Assembly (NCBI RefSeq): GCF_010994755.1
Contig: NZ_WHSB02000006.1
Location: forward strand, 310,001-374,000
Direction: 5' to 3'
Source: Shinella lacus
Lineage (GTDB): Bacteria; Pseudomonadota; Alphaproteobacteria; Rhizobiales; Rhizobiaceae
Length of the DNA: 64,000 nt
Part shown: piece after piece, positions 1 through 8,659 of the stretch
Position numbering within the stretch: position 1 is the stretch's first letter
Layout of the letters: each line of letters starts with the position of its first letter
The notes under the pieces: model-generated
The model's input: the letters and a program-made list of their open reading frames with translations, nothing else
Database searches by the model: none
Told to the model about the DNA's origin: nothing
Program-made: the position numbers and the translations under genes

Positions 1-167
1 TACGAATAAATCGCGCCCTATACCGTCTTCCATTGAGGTGGCTCGCGTTTTGCGAGCACCCCCGCATCCGGCCGCTCGCGGCAGGGCGGTCGAGTGGCCC
101 TTCGCCGCTCGGACAACGGCCGGAGATCGGCCGAACCTCCGGCGTCGATCTTTAAAGAGACAATGTG

Positions 168-1898
168 ATGCGTCCATCGGGCAAAGCCGGTGTGGAAGAA
201 CTCAGAGCCGTGCTGAAATCGAGCGCCGCGGGCTTCCTCGCCATCGGCTTCTTCAGTTTCTTCGTGAACCTGCTCGTGCTCACCGGCCCGCTGTTCATGC
301 TGCAGATCTACGACCGAGTGCTGTCCTCTCGTTCGGAGGCGACGCTGGTGGCGCTGACGGGGCTGATTATCGGCCTCTATATGGTCATGGGCGTGCTGGA
401 CCATATCCGCAGCCGCGTCGCGGCGCGCATCGGCGCCCGCTTCCAGGCCCGCTTCGACAAGCGCGTCTTCAACGCCGTGCTCGATCGCACCAACCTGCAC
501 GCGCAGGGCGTCTCCACCGTCACCGGCATGCGCGATCTCGACGCGATCCAGAAGGTGCTGTCCTCGCCAGCGCTCTTCACGGTGTTCGATATTCCGTGGA
601 CGCCGTTCTTCCTCTTCATCATCTTCACGTTCCATCCCTGGATGGGCATGCTCGGCGTTGCCGGCGGCCTCATCCTCGTGGCGCTCACCTGGCTCAACCA
701 GAACGGCACGAAAGATGACCAGGAAAAGGCGATGATCGCGGGCCGCCTCAGCGACGAGATGACCCAGACCTTGCAGAAGGAAAGCGACACCGTGCGCGCG
801 CTCGGCATGCGCCGCGCCGTCGCCGGCCGCTGGCAGCTCTTGCGTGACAGGGCGCTCGAAGCCAACATCCACTATTCCGACAGCAACGGTTTCTATTCGA
901 TCTCTTCGAAAACCTTCCGCGTCTTCCTGCAATCGGCGATCCTGGCGCTCGGCGCCTATTTGGTGCTGAAGAACGAGATCACCGCCGGCGCAATGATCGC
1001 AAGCTCCATCATCATCGGCCGTGCGCTTGCCCCCATCGAGGGCGCCATCGGCCAATGGTCTCTCATCCAGCGCGCCATGCAGGGCTGGAAGCAGCTTTCC
1101 GAGCTGCTCGGCCGCGTGCCGGAGGAGACGGCCCGCACCGCGCTGCCGAAGCCCCGCGCCCTGCTGGAGGTCGAGCAGGTGACGGTGGTGCCGCCGGGCG
1201 AGCAGGTCGCGACGCTGCGCATGCTGAATTTCGAACTCAGGCCCGGCCAGGCGCTCGGCGTCATCGGCCAGAGCGCATCGGGCAAGTCGACGCTGGCGCG
1301 CGTGCTCACCGGCATCTGGCCGCCCGCCGCCGGCAAGGTGCGCCTCGATGGTGCCTCGCTCGAACAATACGGCACGGACGGCCTTGCCGACCATGTCGGC
1401 TACCTGCCGCAGGATGTCGTGCTGTTCGAAGGCACGGTGGCGGAAAACATCGCCCGCATGGCGCTCGATCCCGATCCGATGATGGTGGTGGAGGCGGCCA
1501 AGAAGGCCGGCGCGCATGACATGATCCTGCGACTGCCGGATGGCTACGACACGAAGCTGCCGGCCATGGGCGGCCGGCTGTCCGGCGGCCAGAAGCAGCG
1601 CGTCGGCCTCGCCCGCGCGCTCTATGGCGATCCGGTGCTGCTGGTGCTCGACGAACCCAACTCCAACCTCGACGCCGAGGGCTCGATGGCGCTCAACCTC
1701 GCCATCCGCAACATGAAGGCGGATGGCAAGTCCATCGTCATCATGGCGCATCGCCCGGCGGCGATCGAGGAATGCGAACTGATCCTGATCATGGAAAACG
1801 GCCAGCGCCTTGCCTTCGGCCCGCGCGACGACGTGCTGCGCGCGCATCTGCGCAACCACACGCAGGTCGTCGCCGGCACCGGCGGCAGCAACAAATAA
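168..1898 (+). CDS. prsD: Type I secretion ABC transporter, PrsD-like
   Basis: Inner-membrane ABC exporter of the HlyB/PrsD type (576 aa), which powers one-step export of C-terminally signalled proteins such as RTX proteins. The N-terminal half (about 20-310) is a hydrophobic transmembrane domain. The C-terminal half is the ATPase: Walker A GQSASGKST at 367-375, signature LSGGQ near 471, Walker B ending in D495-E. I chose the ATG at 168; a GTG at 165 directly precedes it in frame. It lacks the N-terminal peptidase domain of bacteriocin exporters. The membrane fusion partner follows after 13 nt. The third partner, a TolC-like outer-membrane protein, is not in the window. Two RTX proteins in the window (7598, 56567) are plausible substrates. 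Confidence 0.93.
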   Translation: MRPSGKAGVEELRAVLKSSAAGFLAIGFFSFFVNLLVLTGPLFMLQIYDRVLSSRSEATLVALTGLIIGLYMVMGVLDHIRSRVAARIGARFQARFDKRVFNAVLDRTNLHAQGVSTVTGMRDLDAIQKVLSSPALFTVFDIPWTPFFLFIIFTFHPWMGMLGVAGGLILVALTWLNQNGTKDDQEKAMIAGRLSDEMTQTLQKESDTVRALGMRRAVAGRWQLLRDRALEANIHYSDSNGFYSISSKTFRVFLQSAILALGAYLVLKNEITAGAMIASSIIIGRALAPIEGAIGQWSLIQRAMQGWKQLSELLGRVPEETARTALPKPRALLEVEQVTVVPPGEQVATLRMLNFELRPGQALGVIGQSASGKSTLARVLTGIWPPAAGKVRLDGASLEQYGTDGLADHVGYLPQDVVLFEGTVAENIARMALDPDPMMVVEAAKKAGAHDMILRLPDGYDTKLPAMGGRLSGGQKQRVGLARALYGDPVLLVLDEPNSNLDAEGSMALNLAIRNMKADGKSIVIMAHRPAAIEECELILIMENGQRLAFGPRDDVLRAHLRNHTQVVAGTGGSNK

Positions 1899-1911
1899 GG
1901 GGTTTCGGCCA

Positions 1912-3228
1912 ATGAAAAAGGAAACGGCACCCAGGGACCGCAAGTGGGCCAGCAGCGGCTATGCGATTGCCGGCTATGCGACGGTCTTCGTGCTGCTCGG
2001 CGGCATGGGCGCCTGGGCGGCGCTGACGCGCATCAACGGCGCGGTCGTCGCCAGCGGCATCATCGAGGTCGCCAGCAACCGCCAGATCGTGCAGCACCTG
2101 ACGGGCGGCGTCGTCGGCGAAATCCGCGTCAAGGAAGGCGATACGGTCAAGGCGGGCGACGTGATGATGCGCCTCGACGACACCTTCGACCGCTCCGAAC
2201 TCGCCGTCATCGAGGGCCAGCTCTTCAGCCTGCTCGGCACCGCCGCGCGGCTTCAGGCGGAACAGGACGAGAAGACCGAGATCACCTTCGATCCGGAACT
2301 GCTGAAGGTCGCGGCGAGTGATCCCGACGTCGCCGAAATCGTTGCCGGCCAGAAGCGGCTGATGGAAGCGCGTGCCGAAACGCGCGGCAAGCAGGCCGGC
2401 CAGCTTCAGGAAAAGAAGGCGCAGATCGGCAAGCAGAACGAGGGCCTGGAAAGCCGCATCAAGGCGCTGCAAACCCAGCAGGGCCTGATCGGCAAGGAAC
2501 TGGACGCCCAGAACAAGCTGCTCGCCCAGTCGCTCACCAATGCCAGCCGCGTGCTCGCCCTTCAGCGCGAGGAGGCGGAAATCCTCGGCACGATCAGCCA
2601 AGCGCGCGCCAACATCGCGGAGAATACCGGCCGCGTCGCCGAAATCGAGATCGCCATCCTCAACATCCACTCGACGGTGCGCGAGGAGGCGACGACGACG
2701 CTGCGCGAGATCGAGGCGAAGGTCGCCGAACTCCGGGAAAACCGCAACGCCAAGCTGGAGACGCTGAGCCGCATGGACATCACCGCGCCGATGTCGGGCA
2801 TCGTGCTCGGCATGCAGGTGCATGCGCTGCGCTCCGTCATCCGCCCGGCCGATCCGCTGCTCTACATCATCCCGCAGGAGCATGATCTCGTCATCTCCAC
2901 GCAGATTTCGCCCACCCAGATCGACCAGGTCCATGTGGGCCAGATGGCGCATATCCGCTTTGCCGCCTTCGACCACCGCTCGACGCCGGAAATCTTCGGC
3001 CATGTGACGAAGGTCGCGGCCGACGTGCTCGCCGACCAGCGCACCGGTGCGACCTATTACAAGGCGGAGATCAAGCCGGATGTCGGCGAAATGCTGAAGC
3101 TCGGCGACAAGCACGTCATGCCCGGCATGCCGGTGGAAACCTTCATCCAGACCACCGAACGCTCGCCGCTCGAATATCTGGTAAAGCCGCTCGCCGACTA
3201 TTTCGCCAAGGCGTTCCGCGAGCGCTGA
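1912..3228 (+). CDS. prsE: Type I secretion membrane fusion protein, PrsE-like (HlyD family)
   Basis: Periplasmic adaptor (438 aa) bridging the PrsD-like ABC protein to an outer-membrane channel. It has a short cytoplasmic N-terminus, one membrane segment at about 17-36, a first lipoyl-like half around 65-95, a long alpha-helical hairpin rich in E, K and Q (about 150-280), and a C-terminal beta domain typical of HlyD/PrsE. The ATG at 1912 is preceded by an AAGGGG ribosome-binding site that overlaps the end of prsD, so the two genes are almost certainly co-transcribed. The usual length for the family is 430-440 aa. Confidence 0.93.
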   Translation: MKKETAPRDRKWASSGYAIAGYATVFVLLGGMGAWAALTRINGAVVASGIIEVASNRQIVQHLTGGVVGEIRVKEGDTVKAGDVMMRLDDTFDRSELAVIEGQLFSLLGTAARLQAEQDEKTEITFDPELLKVAASDPDVAEIVAGQKRLMEARAETRGKQAGQLQEKKAQIGKQNEGLESRIKALQTQQGLIGKELDAQNKLLAQSLTNASRVLALQREEAEILGTISQARANIAENTGRVAEIEIAILNIHSTVREEATTTLREIEAKVAELRENRNAKLETLSRMDITAPMSGIVLGMQVHALRSVIRPADPLLYIIPQEHDLVISTQISPTQIDQVHVGQMAHIRFAAFDHRSTPEIFGHVTKVAADVLADQRTGATYYKAEIKPDVGEMLKLGDKHVMPGMPVETFIQTTERSPLEYLVKPLADYFAKAFRER

Positions 3229-3311
3229 AGGTTCGCATTACCATTCGCTGATGGAACAATTTTGCCGCCCGGGCATTTCCCGATCAACGCAATGTTGGAA
3301 AGGAAACCACA

Positions 3312-3389
3312 ATGGCTCGGGCTTTGATCCTCTGGTTGATGGGTGTGCCGCTCTTCCTCGTTCTCGTGCTCTGGTACTTCTTCTTCTGA
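3312..3389 (+). CDS. Tiny single-helix membrane peptide (25 aa)
   Basis: A 25-codon reading frame that is almost entirely hydrophobic: a short basic start (MAR), then one continuous membrane helix, ending WYFFF. A good ribosome-binding site (AAAGGA at 3298-3303) sits at normal spacing before the ATG. It lies 83 nt downstream of prsE on the same strand, so it may share that transcript. I do not recognise the family. Candidates are a small regulatory or stabilising membrane peptide or a leader-like peptide. Support is the ribosome-binding site and composition only. Confidence 0.5.
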   Translation: MARALILWLMGVPLFLVLVLWYFFF

Positions 3390-3399
3390 GCGGAAAACG

Positions 3400-3963
3400 C
3401 TAGGCCGCTGGCGTGTCGCCTGCCAGTCGTGAAAACATTCTGAAATCATGAAAGGCACCCTTGAACCAGGCTTTCTGGCGAAGGGTGCCTTCATATTGGA
3501 AGCCCGCTCTTTCCAGCACCCGGTCCGAGGCCGGATTGCCTGACAAGGTCCAGGCTTCGATGCGGTTGAGAGCGAATCGCGCGAAGCCGCAGGCGACGAC
3601 CGCCGCCACCGCCTCCCGCATATATCCCTTGCCCCAGAACGCCGGATCAAGCTCGTAGCCGATCTGCGCGCAGCGCGCCTCGTGCTCGATGCGGTTGAAG
3701 CGGACCGCGCCGATGAGGCTGCCGGACGTGCGTTCCTCGATCATCCAGGCGCAGCCCTTGCCCTTCGCGAAGACCTCGCACATCCACTTCAGCGTCCGGT
3801 CCGTCTGCTTGCGCGTCGGCGCATCGGGCAGGTTGGAGAAGCGCGACACGTCGGGAACGGACAGGATGGCGTGGAAGGTGTCGCGATCCTCCATGCGCGG
3901 CGCGCGAAGCCGGAGGCGGTCGGTGGCGAGTGTCGGATAGTCGATCGTGAGGCGGGACGTCAT
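3400..3963 (-). CDS. GNAT N-acetyltransferase, RimJ/RimL-like
   Basis: 187-residue protein of the RimJ/RimL-type GNAT family, transferring acetyl from acetyl-CoA to an amine (N-terminus of a protein or a small molecule). Typical features are the opening TDRLRLRAP motif, the acetyl-CoA-binding region around PAFWGKGYMREAV, and the closing NPASDRVLERAGF motif. The start at 3963 gives MTSRLTIDYPTL; in-frame upstream ATGs would add residues unlike the family. The substrate cannot be deduced. It stands alone, convergent with the prs genes. Confidence 0.85.
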   Translation of the reverse strand: MTSRLTIDYPTLATDRLRLRAPRMEDRDTFHAILSVPDVSRFSNLPDAPTRKQTDRTLKWMCEVFAKGKGCAWMIEERTSGSLIGAVRFNRIEHEARCAQIGYELDPAFWGKGYMREAVAAVVACGFARFALNRIEAWTLSGNPASDRVLERAGFQYEGTLRQKAWFKGAFHDFRMFSRLAGDTPAA

Positions 3964-4033
3964 GGCCCGCAACATTGCAGAAATGGAGCGTGCTGCAAGC
4001 TGGCCCGGGCAAAAAGTGATAGTGCCCAAACGA

Positions 4034-4058
4034 AAGCGGCGCTCATGGAGCGCCGCTT
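4034..4058. terminator. Stem-loop downstream of cysN
   Basis: Perfect 11-bp inverted repeat (AAGCGGCGCTC / GAGCGCCGCTT) with a 3-nt loop, located 25 nt beyond the cysN stop. Reading out of cysN, only a weak T-rich stretch (TCGTTT) follows the stem, so termination is plausible but not strong. Confidence 0.5.
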
Positions 4059-4082
4059 GCAGATCCTATGGCGAAGCCGGGA

Positions 4083-5582
4083 CTATTCATCCAGATCGGC
4101 CAGAATTTCCGCAGCCCGGCCGGCACTGGTGTGGCGCACGTCCACATCCTGGCGGCGGTTGGCGAAGAGTTCGGTGGCCATGATCTTTTCGGCGAGGTCG
4201 GCGGGCAGCGACAGCAGCACGCGCTGGTCGTCCTTGTGGATGCCGCCGATTTCCGAGCGGCGGCCCGTGATCATGCCGCCGGCCACCGTGTTGTTGGTGT
4301 CCGGGTCGATCAGGATGAAGGCGCCGGTCGTGCGGTTCTGCTCGTAGGTGTCGAAGATCGCCTGCTCGTCGAAGACGAGATGGACCTTGCCGATGCCGTT
4401 CATGCCGAGCTTTTCGGCCGAATGCCACTTCGAGGTTTTCAGGTCGAGCTGGCTCACCGGCTCGATGCTCACGCGCTGACGGCGCGAGCCGCTCTTCAGC
4501 CAGTAGCGCTTGCCCGGCTCGATGCCTTCCGGCTGGAGGGCGACGAGCTGCGCGTCGAAGCCGCGGCCGGTCATCGGCTGGCTGTCGATGGCGACGATCA
4601 TATCGCCGCGCGACACGTCCACCTGGCGGTCAAGCACCAGCGTGATCGCGTCACCCGCGACGGCGGCGTTGCGCACGAGGTCGAAGGTGACGATCTTGGT
4701 GACATTCGCCACCATGCCCGAGGGCAGGATGACGACAGAATCGCCCGGCTTCACCGAGCCGCCGGCAACGGTGCCCTGATAGCCGCGGAAACTTTCGCCG
4801 GGGCGGGAGACGCGCTGCACGGGCAGACGGAAGCCGACAGTCTGGTTGGAGCGGGTGGTGGCCTTTTCCAGCGTCTCGATCAGCGTCGGGCCTTCGTACC
4901 AGGGCATGTTGGCTCGGCCGTCATAGACGACGTTCTCGCCCTTCAGCGCCGACATCGGGATGGCGGTGATCTGCTTGACACCCAGCGTCAGCGCGAACTC
5001 CTTGAAGTCGTGCACGATCTGCTCGAAGCCGGCACGGTCGTAGTTCGTCAGGTCGATCTTGTTGACGGCAAGCACGAACTGGCGAATGCCCATCAGCGAC
5101 GCGATCGTGGCGTGGCGGCGGGTCTGTTCGAGAATGCCGGCGCGTGCATCGATCAGCAGCACGGCAAGGTCCGCCGTCGAGGCGCCGGTTGCCATGTTGC
5201 GGGTATATTGTTCGTGGCCGGGCGTATCGGCGACGATGAACGAGCGGCGGTCCGTCGCAAAATAGCGATAGGCGACGTCGATGGTGATGCCCTGTTCGCG
5301 TTCGGCCTGGAGACCATCGAGCAGCAGCGCGAAATCGGGCAGGCCGAGGTCGTTCTGCTTGCCGCTGTCACGGTGCAGGGTCGCAGCCTGGTCTTCCTTG
5401 ACGGCCTTGGTGTCCCAGAGCAGGCGGCCGATCAGCGTCGACTTGCCGTCGTCGACCGAGCCGCAGGTGATGAGGCGGAGCGGGCGGGAATCGCGGATCG
5501 CGCGCGCTTGGTCGCTGGCCGTTTCGAGAACCGATTCGTCCACGGTGAAAACCTCGGCGGTTGCGGTGGCGGATGCGGTCAT
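4083..5582 (-). CDS. cysN: Sulfate adenylyltransferase subunit 1 (GTPase), CysN
   Basis: GTPase subunit of ATP sulfurylase: GTP hydrolysis drives formation of adenosine 5'-phosphosulfate (APS) from sulfate and ATP in the cytoplasm, together with CysD. EF-Tu-like G-domain motifs are visible: P-loop GSVDDGKS at 41-48, the DTPGHEQ switch II, and NKID. Two EF-Tu-type beta domains follow. At 499 aa it ends after these, so the APS kinase (CysC) domain fused in the rhizobial NodQ-type proteins is absent. The start at 5582 leaves one base after the cysD stop and has a GAAGGG ribosome-binding site within the end of cysD, implying translational coupling. Confidence 0.95.
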   Translation of the reverse strand: MTASATATAEVFTVDESVLETASDQARAIRDSRPLRLITCGSVDDGKSTLIGRLLWDTKAVKEDQAATLHRDSGKQNDLGLPDFALLLDGLQAEREQGITIDVAYRYFATDRRSFIVADTPGHEQYTRNMATGASTADLAVLLIDARAGILEQTRRHATIASLMGIRQFVLAVNKIDLTNYDRAGFEQIVHDFKEFALTLGVKQITAIPMSALKGENVVYDGRANMPWYEGPTLIETLEKATTRSNQTVGFRLPVQRVSRPGESFRGYQGTVAGGSVKPGDSVVILPSGMVANVTKIVTFDLVRNAAVAGDAITLVLDRQVDVSRGDMIVAIDSQPMTGRGFDAQLVALQPEGIEPGKRYWLKSGSRRQRVSIEPVSQLDLKTSKWHSAEKLGMNGIGKVHLVFDEQAIFDTYEQNRTTGAFILIDPDTNNTVAGGMITGRRSEIGGIHKDDQRVLLSLPADLAEKIMATELFANRRQDVDVRHTSAGRAAEILADLDE

Positions 5583-5583
5583 C

Positions 5584-6537
5584 TCAGAAGTACCCTTCAC
5601 GTTTCTTCTTTTCCATGGAGCCGGACTGGTCGCGGTCGATCGCGCGGCCCTGGCGTTCGGAGACAGTGGCGGTCTCCAGCTCGGCGATGATGTCGTCGAG
5701 CGTGGTGGCCTGCGAGCGGATGGCGCCCGTCAGCGGGAAGCAGCCGAGCGTGCGGAAGCGGATGACACCTTCCTGCTTGACTTCACCCGGCAGCAGTTCG
5801 AGACGCGGGTCCTCGGCGAGGATCATCATGCCGTCGCGTTCGACGAAGGAACGCTTTTCCGCGAAATAGAGCGGGACGATCGGGATCTCTTCCGCCTGGA
5901 TATAACGCCAGATATCGACCTCGGTCCAGTTGGAGAGCGGGAAGGCGCGCACGCTTTCGCCGTTGCGGATCATGCCGTTGTAGATGTTCCACAGTTCCGG
6001 GCGCTGGTTGCGCGGGTCCCAGCGGTGGTCCGGCGTGCGGAAGGAATAGATGCGCTCCTTGGCGCGCGAGGCTTCCTCGTCGCGGCGCGCACCGCCGAAG
6101 GCCGCATCGAACTTGCCGGCGTCGAGCGCGTGGCGCAGCGCCTCGGTCTTCATGATGTCGGTGTAGAGCGCCGAACCGTGGGTGAACGGCGTGACGTTCT
6201 CCGCCGCACCGCGCGGATTGATGTGCTCGATCAGGTCGAGATCGTAATCGGCGACGACCTTGTCGCGAAACGCGATCATTTCCGCGAACTTCCAGCCCGT
6301 GTTGACGTGCAGGAGCGGGAAGGGCACGCGGCCGGGATAGAAGGCCTTGCGCGCAAGATGCAGGAGGACGGAGGAATCCTTGCCGATCGAATAGAGCATC
6401 ACCGGACGCTCGAACTCGGCGGCGACTTCGCGGAAGATGTGGATCGCTTCGTTTTCCAGTGCCTTCAGATGCGGATCGAGCGGCGGCTTCGACGTTGCAT
6501 TCTGCTTCGCTTCCGCTTCGTGACGGGTATCGGACAT
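5584..6537 (-). CDS. cysD: Sulfate adenylyltransferase subunit 2, CysD
   Basis: Catalytic subunit of ATP sulfurylase (317 aa), a member of the adenine-nucleotide alpha-hydrolase (PP-loop) superfamily. The pyrophosphate-binding motif [10 protein letters not shown] is visible, as are the FAEM region and the C-terminal [13 protein letters not shown] segment typical of CysD. The start at 6537 (MSDTRHEAE) gives the usual length; longer in-frame starts would run into cysH. It lies between cysH (47-nt gap) and cysN (1-nt gap) in one minus-strand operon. Confidence 0.95.
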   Translation of the reverse strand: MSDTRHEAEAKQNATSKPPLDPHLKALENEAIHIFREVAAEFERPVMLYSIGKDSSVLLHLARKAFYPGRVPFPLLHVNTGWKFAEMIAFRDKVVADYDLDLIEHINPRGAAENVTPFTHGSALYTDIMKTEALRHALDAGKFDAAFGGARRDEEASRAKERIYSFRTPDHRWDPRNQRPELWNIYNGMIRNGESVRAFPLSNWTEVDIWRYIQAEEIPIVPLYFAEKRSFVERDGMMILAEDPRLELLPGEVKQEGVIRFRTLGCFPLTGAIRSQATTLDDIIAELETATVSERQGRAIDRDQSGSMEKKKREGYF

Positions 6538-6584
6538 GAAAGGGTAGTCTCCGGATTGATGCGCCTGGTAGAGGCGAAAGATTG

Positions 6585-7334
6585 TCAAAGGGCGCTCGAC
6601 TCGAGGGATGGGATCGCCGATTCCGGCACGTGCAGGCCGCATTCGCGCTTCTCGTCGTTTTCCCACCACCAGCGGCCGGCCCGCTCGGGCTCGCCCGGCT
6701 TGATGGCGCGCGTACAGGGCTCGCAGCCGATCGACGGATAACCGCGCTTGTGCATCGGGTTCACCGGCACGGCATTGTCGGCGACATAGGCGTTGATGCG
6801 CGTCATGTCCCAGTCGGCCAGCGGGTTGATCTTGATGAGGTTGCGCTCGGCATCGAACTCCGCGAACGGCGTGTCGGCACGGTTGCCGGACTGGCCGCGG
6901 CGAAGCCCGGTGATCCAGAAGGATGCCCCTTCGAGCGCGCGCGCAAGCGGCTTCAGCTTGCGCACGCCACAACAGGCGTGGCGGGCTTCGACGCTTTCGT
7001 AGAAGCCGTTGAGGCCATATTGCTTGGCGTAGGCGTCGATATCGTCCTGCACCGGGCGATAGCGCGTGATGGTGATGCCATATTGCTCTTCGGTCTCGTC
7101 GATGAGGTCGACGGTCTCCTTGAAGAGCCGGCCGGTCTCCAGCGTCACGACATCGACGGGCAGGCGATCTATGCCGATCGCCGCGGTGATGACCTGGTCT
7201 TCGATGCCGAGGCTGGTGGTGAACACGGCACGGCCGCCCAACTCCGCCACGAGCGCGATGCGCCCGGCGAGGTCGAGTTCGGCGAGTTTGTCATTGAGGG
7301 CCTGCGCGGTCCCGTTTCCGGTGAGAGCAGTCAT
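6585..7334 (-). CDS. cysH: Adenylyl-sulfate reductase, iron-sulfur type, CysH
   Basis: Reduces activated sulfate to sulfite (249 aa). Two cysteine pairs, C121-C122 and C204-x2-C207, are the ligands of the 4Fe-4S cluster that separates APS reductases from cluster-free PAPS reductases of the E. coli type. The C-terminal ECGLH motif (C232) is the catalytic cysteine. This fits the neighbouring cysDN, which make APS, and the absence of a CysC domain: the pathway can skip PAPS. First gene of the minus-strand cysHDN operon. The start at 7334 (MTALTGNG) gives the family length; upstream in-frame ATGs are in unrelated sequence. Confidence 0.94.
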   Translation of the reverse strand: MTALTGNGTAQALNDKLAELDLAGRIALVAELGGRAVFTTSLGIEDQVITAAIGIDRLPVDVVTLETGRLFKETVDLIDETEEQYGITITRYRPVQDDIDAYAKQYGLNGFYESVEARHACCGVRKLKPLARALEGASFWITGLRRGQSGNRADTPFAEFDAERNLIKINPLADWDMTRINAYVADNAVPVNPMHKRGYPSIGCEPCTRAIKPGEPERAGRWWWENDEKRECGLHVPESAIPSLESSAL

Positions 7335-7539
7335 TTCATTCCATGCCTTTACGAGAATTGAGGGGATTATCGCAGCCTTGCCCCCGCCAAGACAGCAAAA
7401 CGGATTTCTGAAATGTCGGCGCGGGAGCAAATATCTCTCCATCTCACGCCGAGCGCAGAAATCCTGCCGCCTTTCAGCATCCATGCATGTAGCAGAGAGG
7501 CCGTCAAAAAACTTGACAGCAAAAATCAGATTTAATAGC

Positions 7540-7554
7540 TGACTACCCCAGTCA
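7540..7554. promoter_or_regulatory. Iron-responsive-operator-like motif upstream of the HasA-like RTX gene
   Basis: The sequence TGACT-N5-AGTCA is an exact inverted repeat and fits the TGA-N9-TCA core described for RirA iron-responsive operators of rhizobia. It lies 44 bp before the start of the RTX gene, just downstream of a TTGACA -35-like element (7513-7518). The core is short and can arise by chance. Weight comes from the haemophore-like product of the gene. Confidence 0.4.
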
Positions 7555-7597
7555 TGTTATTAATGGGCCTGTGCGGCTCTTCGGGAAGGACAGCGAG

Positions 7598-8518
7598 ATG
7601 GCGATCAAGATCACGGTCAAGGATGCAAACAGCGACGGCAAGGGCATCAACTTCGCCGCCTATCTCGCCAGCTTCAACAGGACCTACCTTCGCGATGGCT
7701 ACGGCTCCTTCAACAGCGCCGACCCGATGGCGATGAGCGGCACGCAATATGCCACCACCAACGCCAAGGACTTCGGCGCCTTCCTGACGGCCGGCAAGAC
7801 GAAGTGGGACTACGACCTGATGACCCACAAGGTCACCGGCTCGCTGAGTGCCATCACCTTCGGCAATTCCATCGACCTGTCGGGCTCGCGCTTCAAGGCG
7901 GTGTCCGATATCGAGATCACCGGTCTCAACGTCACCGATAAGACAGTGGGCGGCCAGATCCTCGCCGACATCATGGGCGGCAAGAACACCGATGGCGGCG
8001 CGACGACCAGCCTTGAAAAGATCCTCAAGGCCAATGCCATCGACTATCGCGGCAGCAATGGCAGCGACACGTTCACCGGCTTCGGCAAGGCCGACAAGAT
8101 CTCCGGCAATGGCGGCAACGACACGCTGAAGGGCGGCGCTGGCAACGATGCGATTTCGGGTGGCGCGGGCAATGACAAGCTCTACGGCGACGCCGGCAAC
8201 GACAAGCTTACCGGTGGCGCCGGCAACGACACGCTCGACGGTGGCGCCGGAAACGATCGCCTTTCCGGTGGTGCTGGCAACGACACCTTCATCTTCAAGA
8301 AGGCCCAGGGCAACGACACGATCACCGACTTCTCCGCCGGCGGCGCCAAGGGCGACGTGATCCGCCTCGACAAGTCCTTGCTCTCGAGCTTCAAGGACGT
8401 GCTGGCGCATGCCGACGATTCGTCCAGCGGCGTGGTCATCGACTACGGCAACAACACGATCAAGCTTGCCGGCGTCGACAAGGCCGACCTGCACGCCAAC
8501 GATTTCTTCTTCTTCTGA
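7598..8518 (+). CDS. HasA-like haemophore domain fused to RTX repeats, putative secreted haem-binding protein
   Basis: 306-aa probable type I secretion substrate. Residues about 17-150 resemble the haemophore HasA: AYL near the start, SGTQYA (47-52), an AFL-x-AG strand, the Y72-D-L stretch, then H77-x3-G-x-L-x4-FG, and a later GGQILADIMGGKNT helix like the HasA VVYGLMSGD segment. Y72 and H77 align with the haem-iron ligand Tyr75 and its partner His83 of Serratia HasA. No equivalent of His32 is seen. Residues 170-229 hold six or seven GGxGNDxLx calcium-binding nonapeptides. The C-terminus DFFFF is hydrophobic, as in type I signals. The ATG at 7598 has an AAGGA ribosome-binding site; a GTG at 7571 is possible. 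The PrsDE-like exporter lies 4.4 kb upstream. Classical HasA has no RTX repeats. Confidence 0.8.
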   Translation: MAIKITVKDANSDGKGINFAAYLASFNRTYLRDGYGSFNSADPMAMSGTQYATTNAKDFGAFLTAGKTKWDYDLMTHKVTGSLSAITFGNSIDLSGSRFKAVSDIEITGLNVTDKTVGGQILADIMGGKNTDGGATTSLEKILKANAIDYRGSNGSDTFTGFGKADKISGNGGNDTLKGGAGNDAISGGAGNDKLYGDAGNDKLTGGAGNDTLDGGAGNDRLSGGAGNDTFIFKKAQGNDTITDFSAGGAKGDVIRLDKSLLSSFKDVLAHADDSSSGVVIDYGNNTIKLAGVDKADLHANDFFFF

Positions 8519-8541
8519 GCCTCCGGTCGGAAGCGGTGAGG

Positions 8542-8567
8542 AAGGCCGGGCGTCTGCCCGGCCTTTT
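8542..8567 (+). terminator. Rho-independent terminator after the RTX gene
   Basis: A 10-bp GC-rich stem (AAGGCCGGGC / GCCCGGCCTT) with a 4-nt loop followed by T residues, 23 nt after the stop of the RTX gene. Confidence 0.8.
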
Positions 8568-8659
8568 CCGTTTGGGCGACCCGTTCAACTATCCTTGAAC
8601 GGCCTCGCCGGCGGCTTGGTGTATCCTGCCTTCGGGGCTGACCCTCGGAGGACAACGCC

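Noticed and set aside
18-1943. A 641-residue open frame antisense to the exporter genes, and many similar long frames on the wrong strand of well-defined genes.
   Set aside because: They mirror GC-rich codon structure of real genes, lack ribosome-binding sites, and read as H, R, A, D-rich low-complexity protein.
5584-6972. A longer CysD starting at 6972.
   Set aside because: It would overlap cysH by almost 400 nt; the start at 6537 gives the normal family length.
8087-8290. Tandem nucleotide repeats in the RTX region as a candidate CRISPR or microsatellite array.
   Set aside because: The repeats encode GGxGNDxLx nonapeptides in frame and lack spacers.
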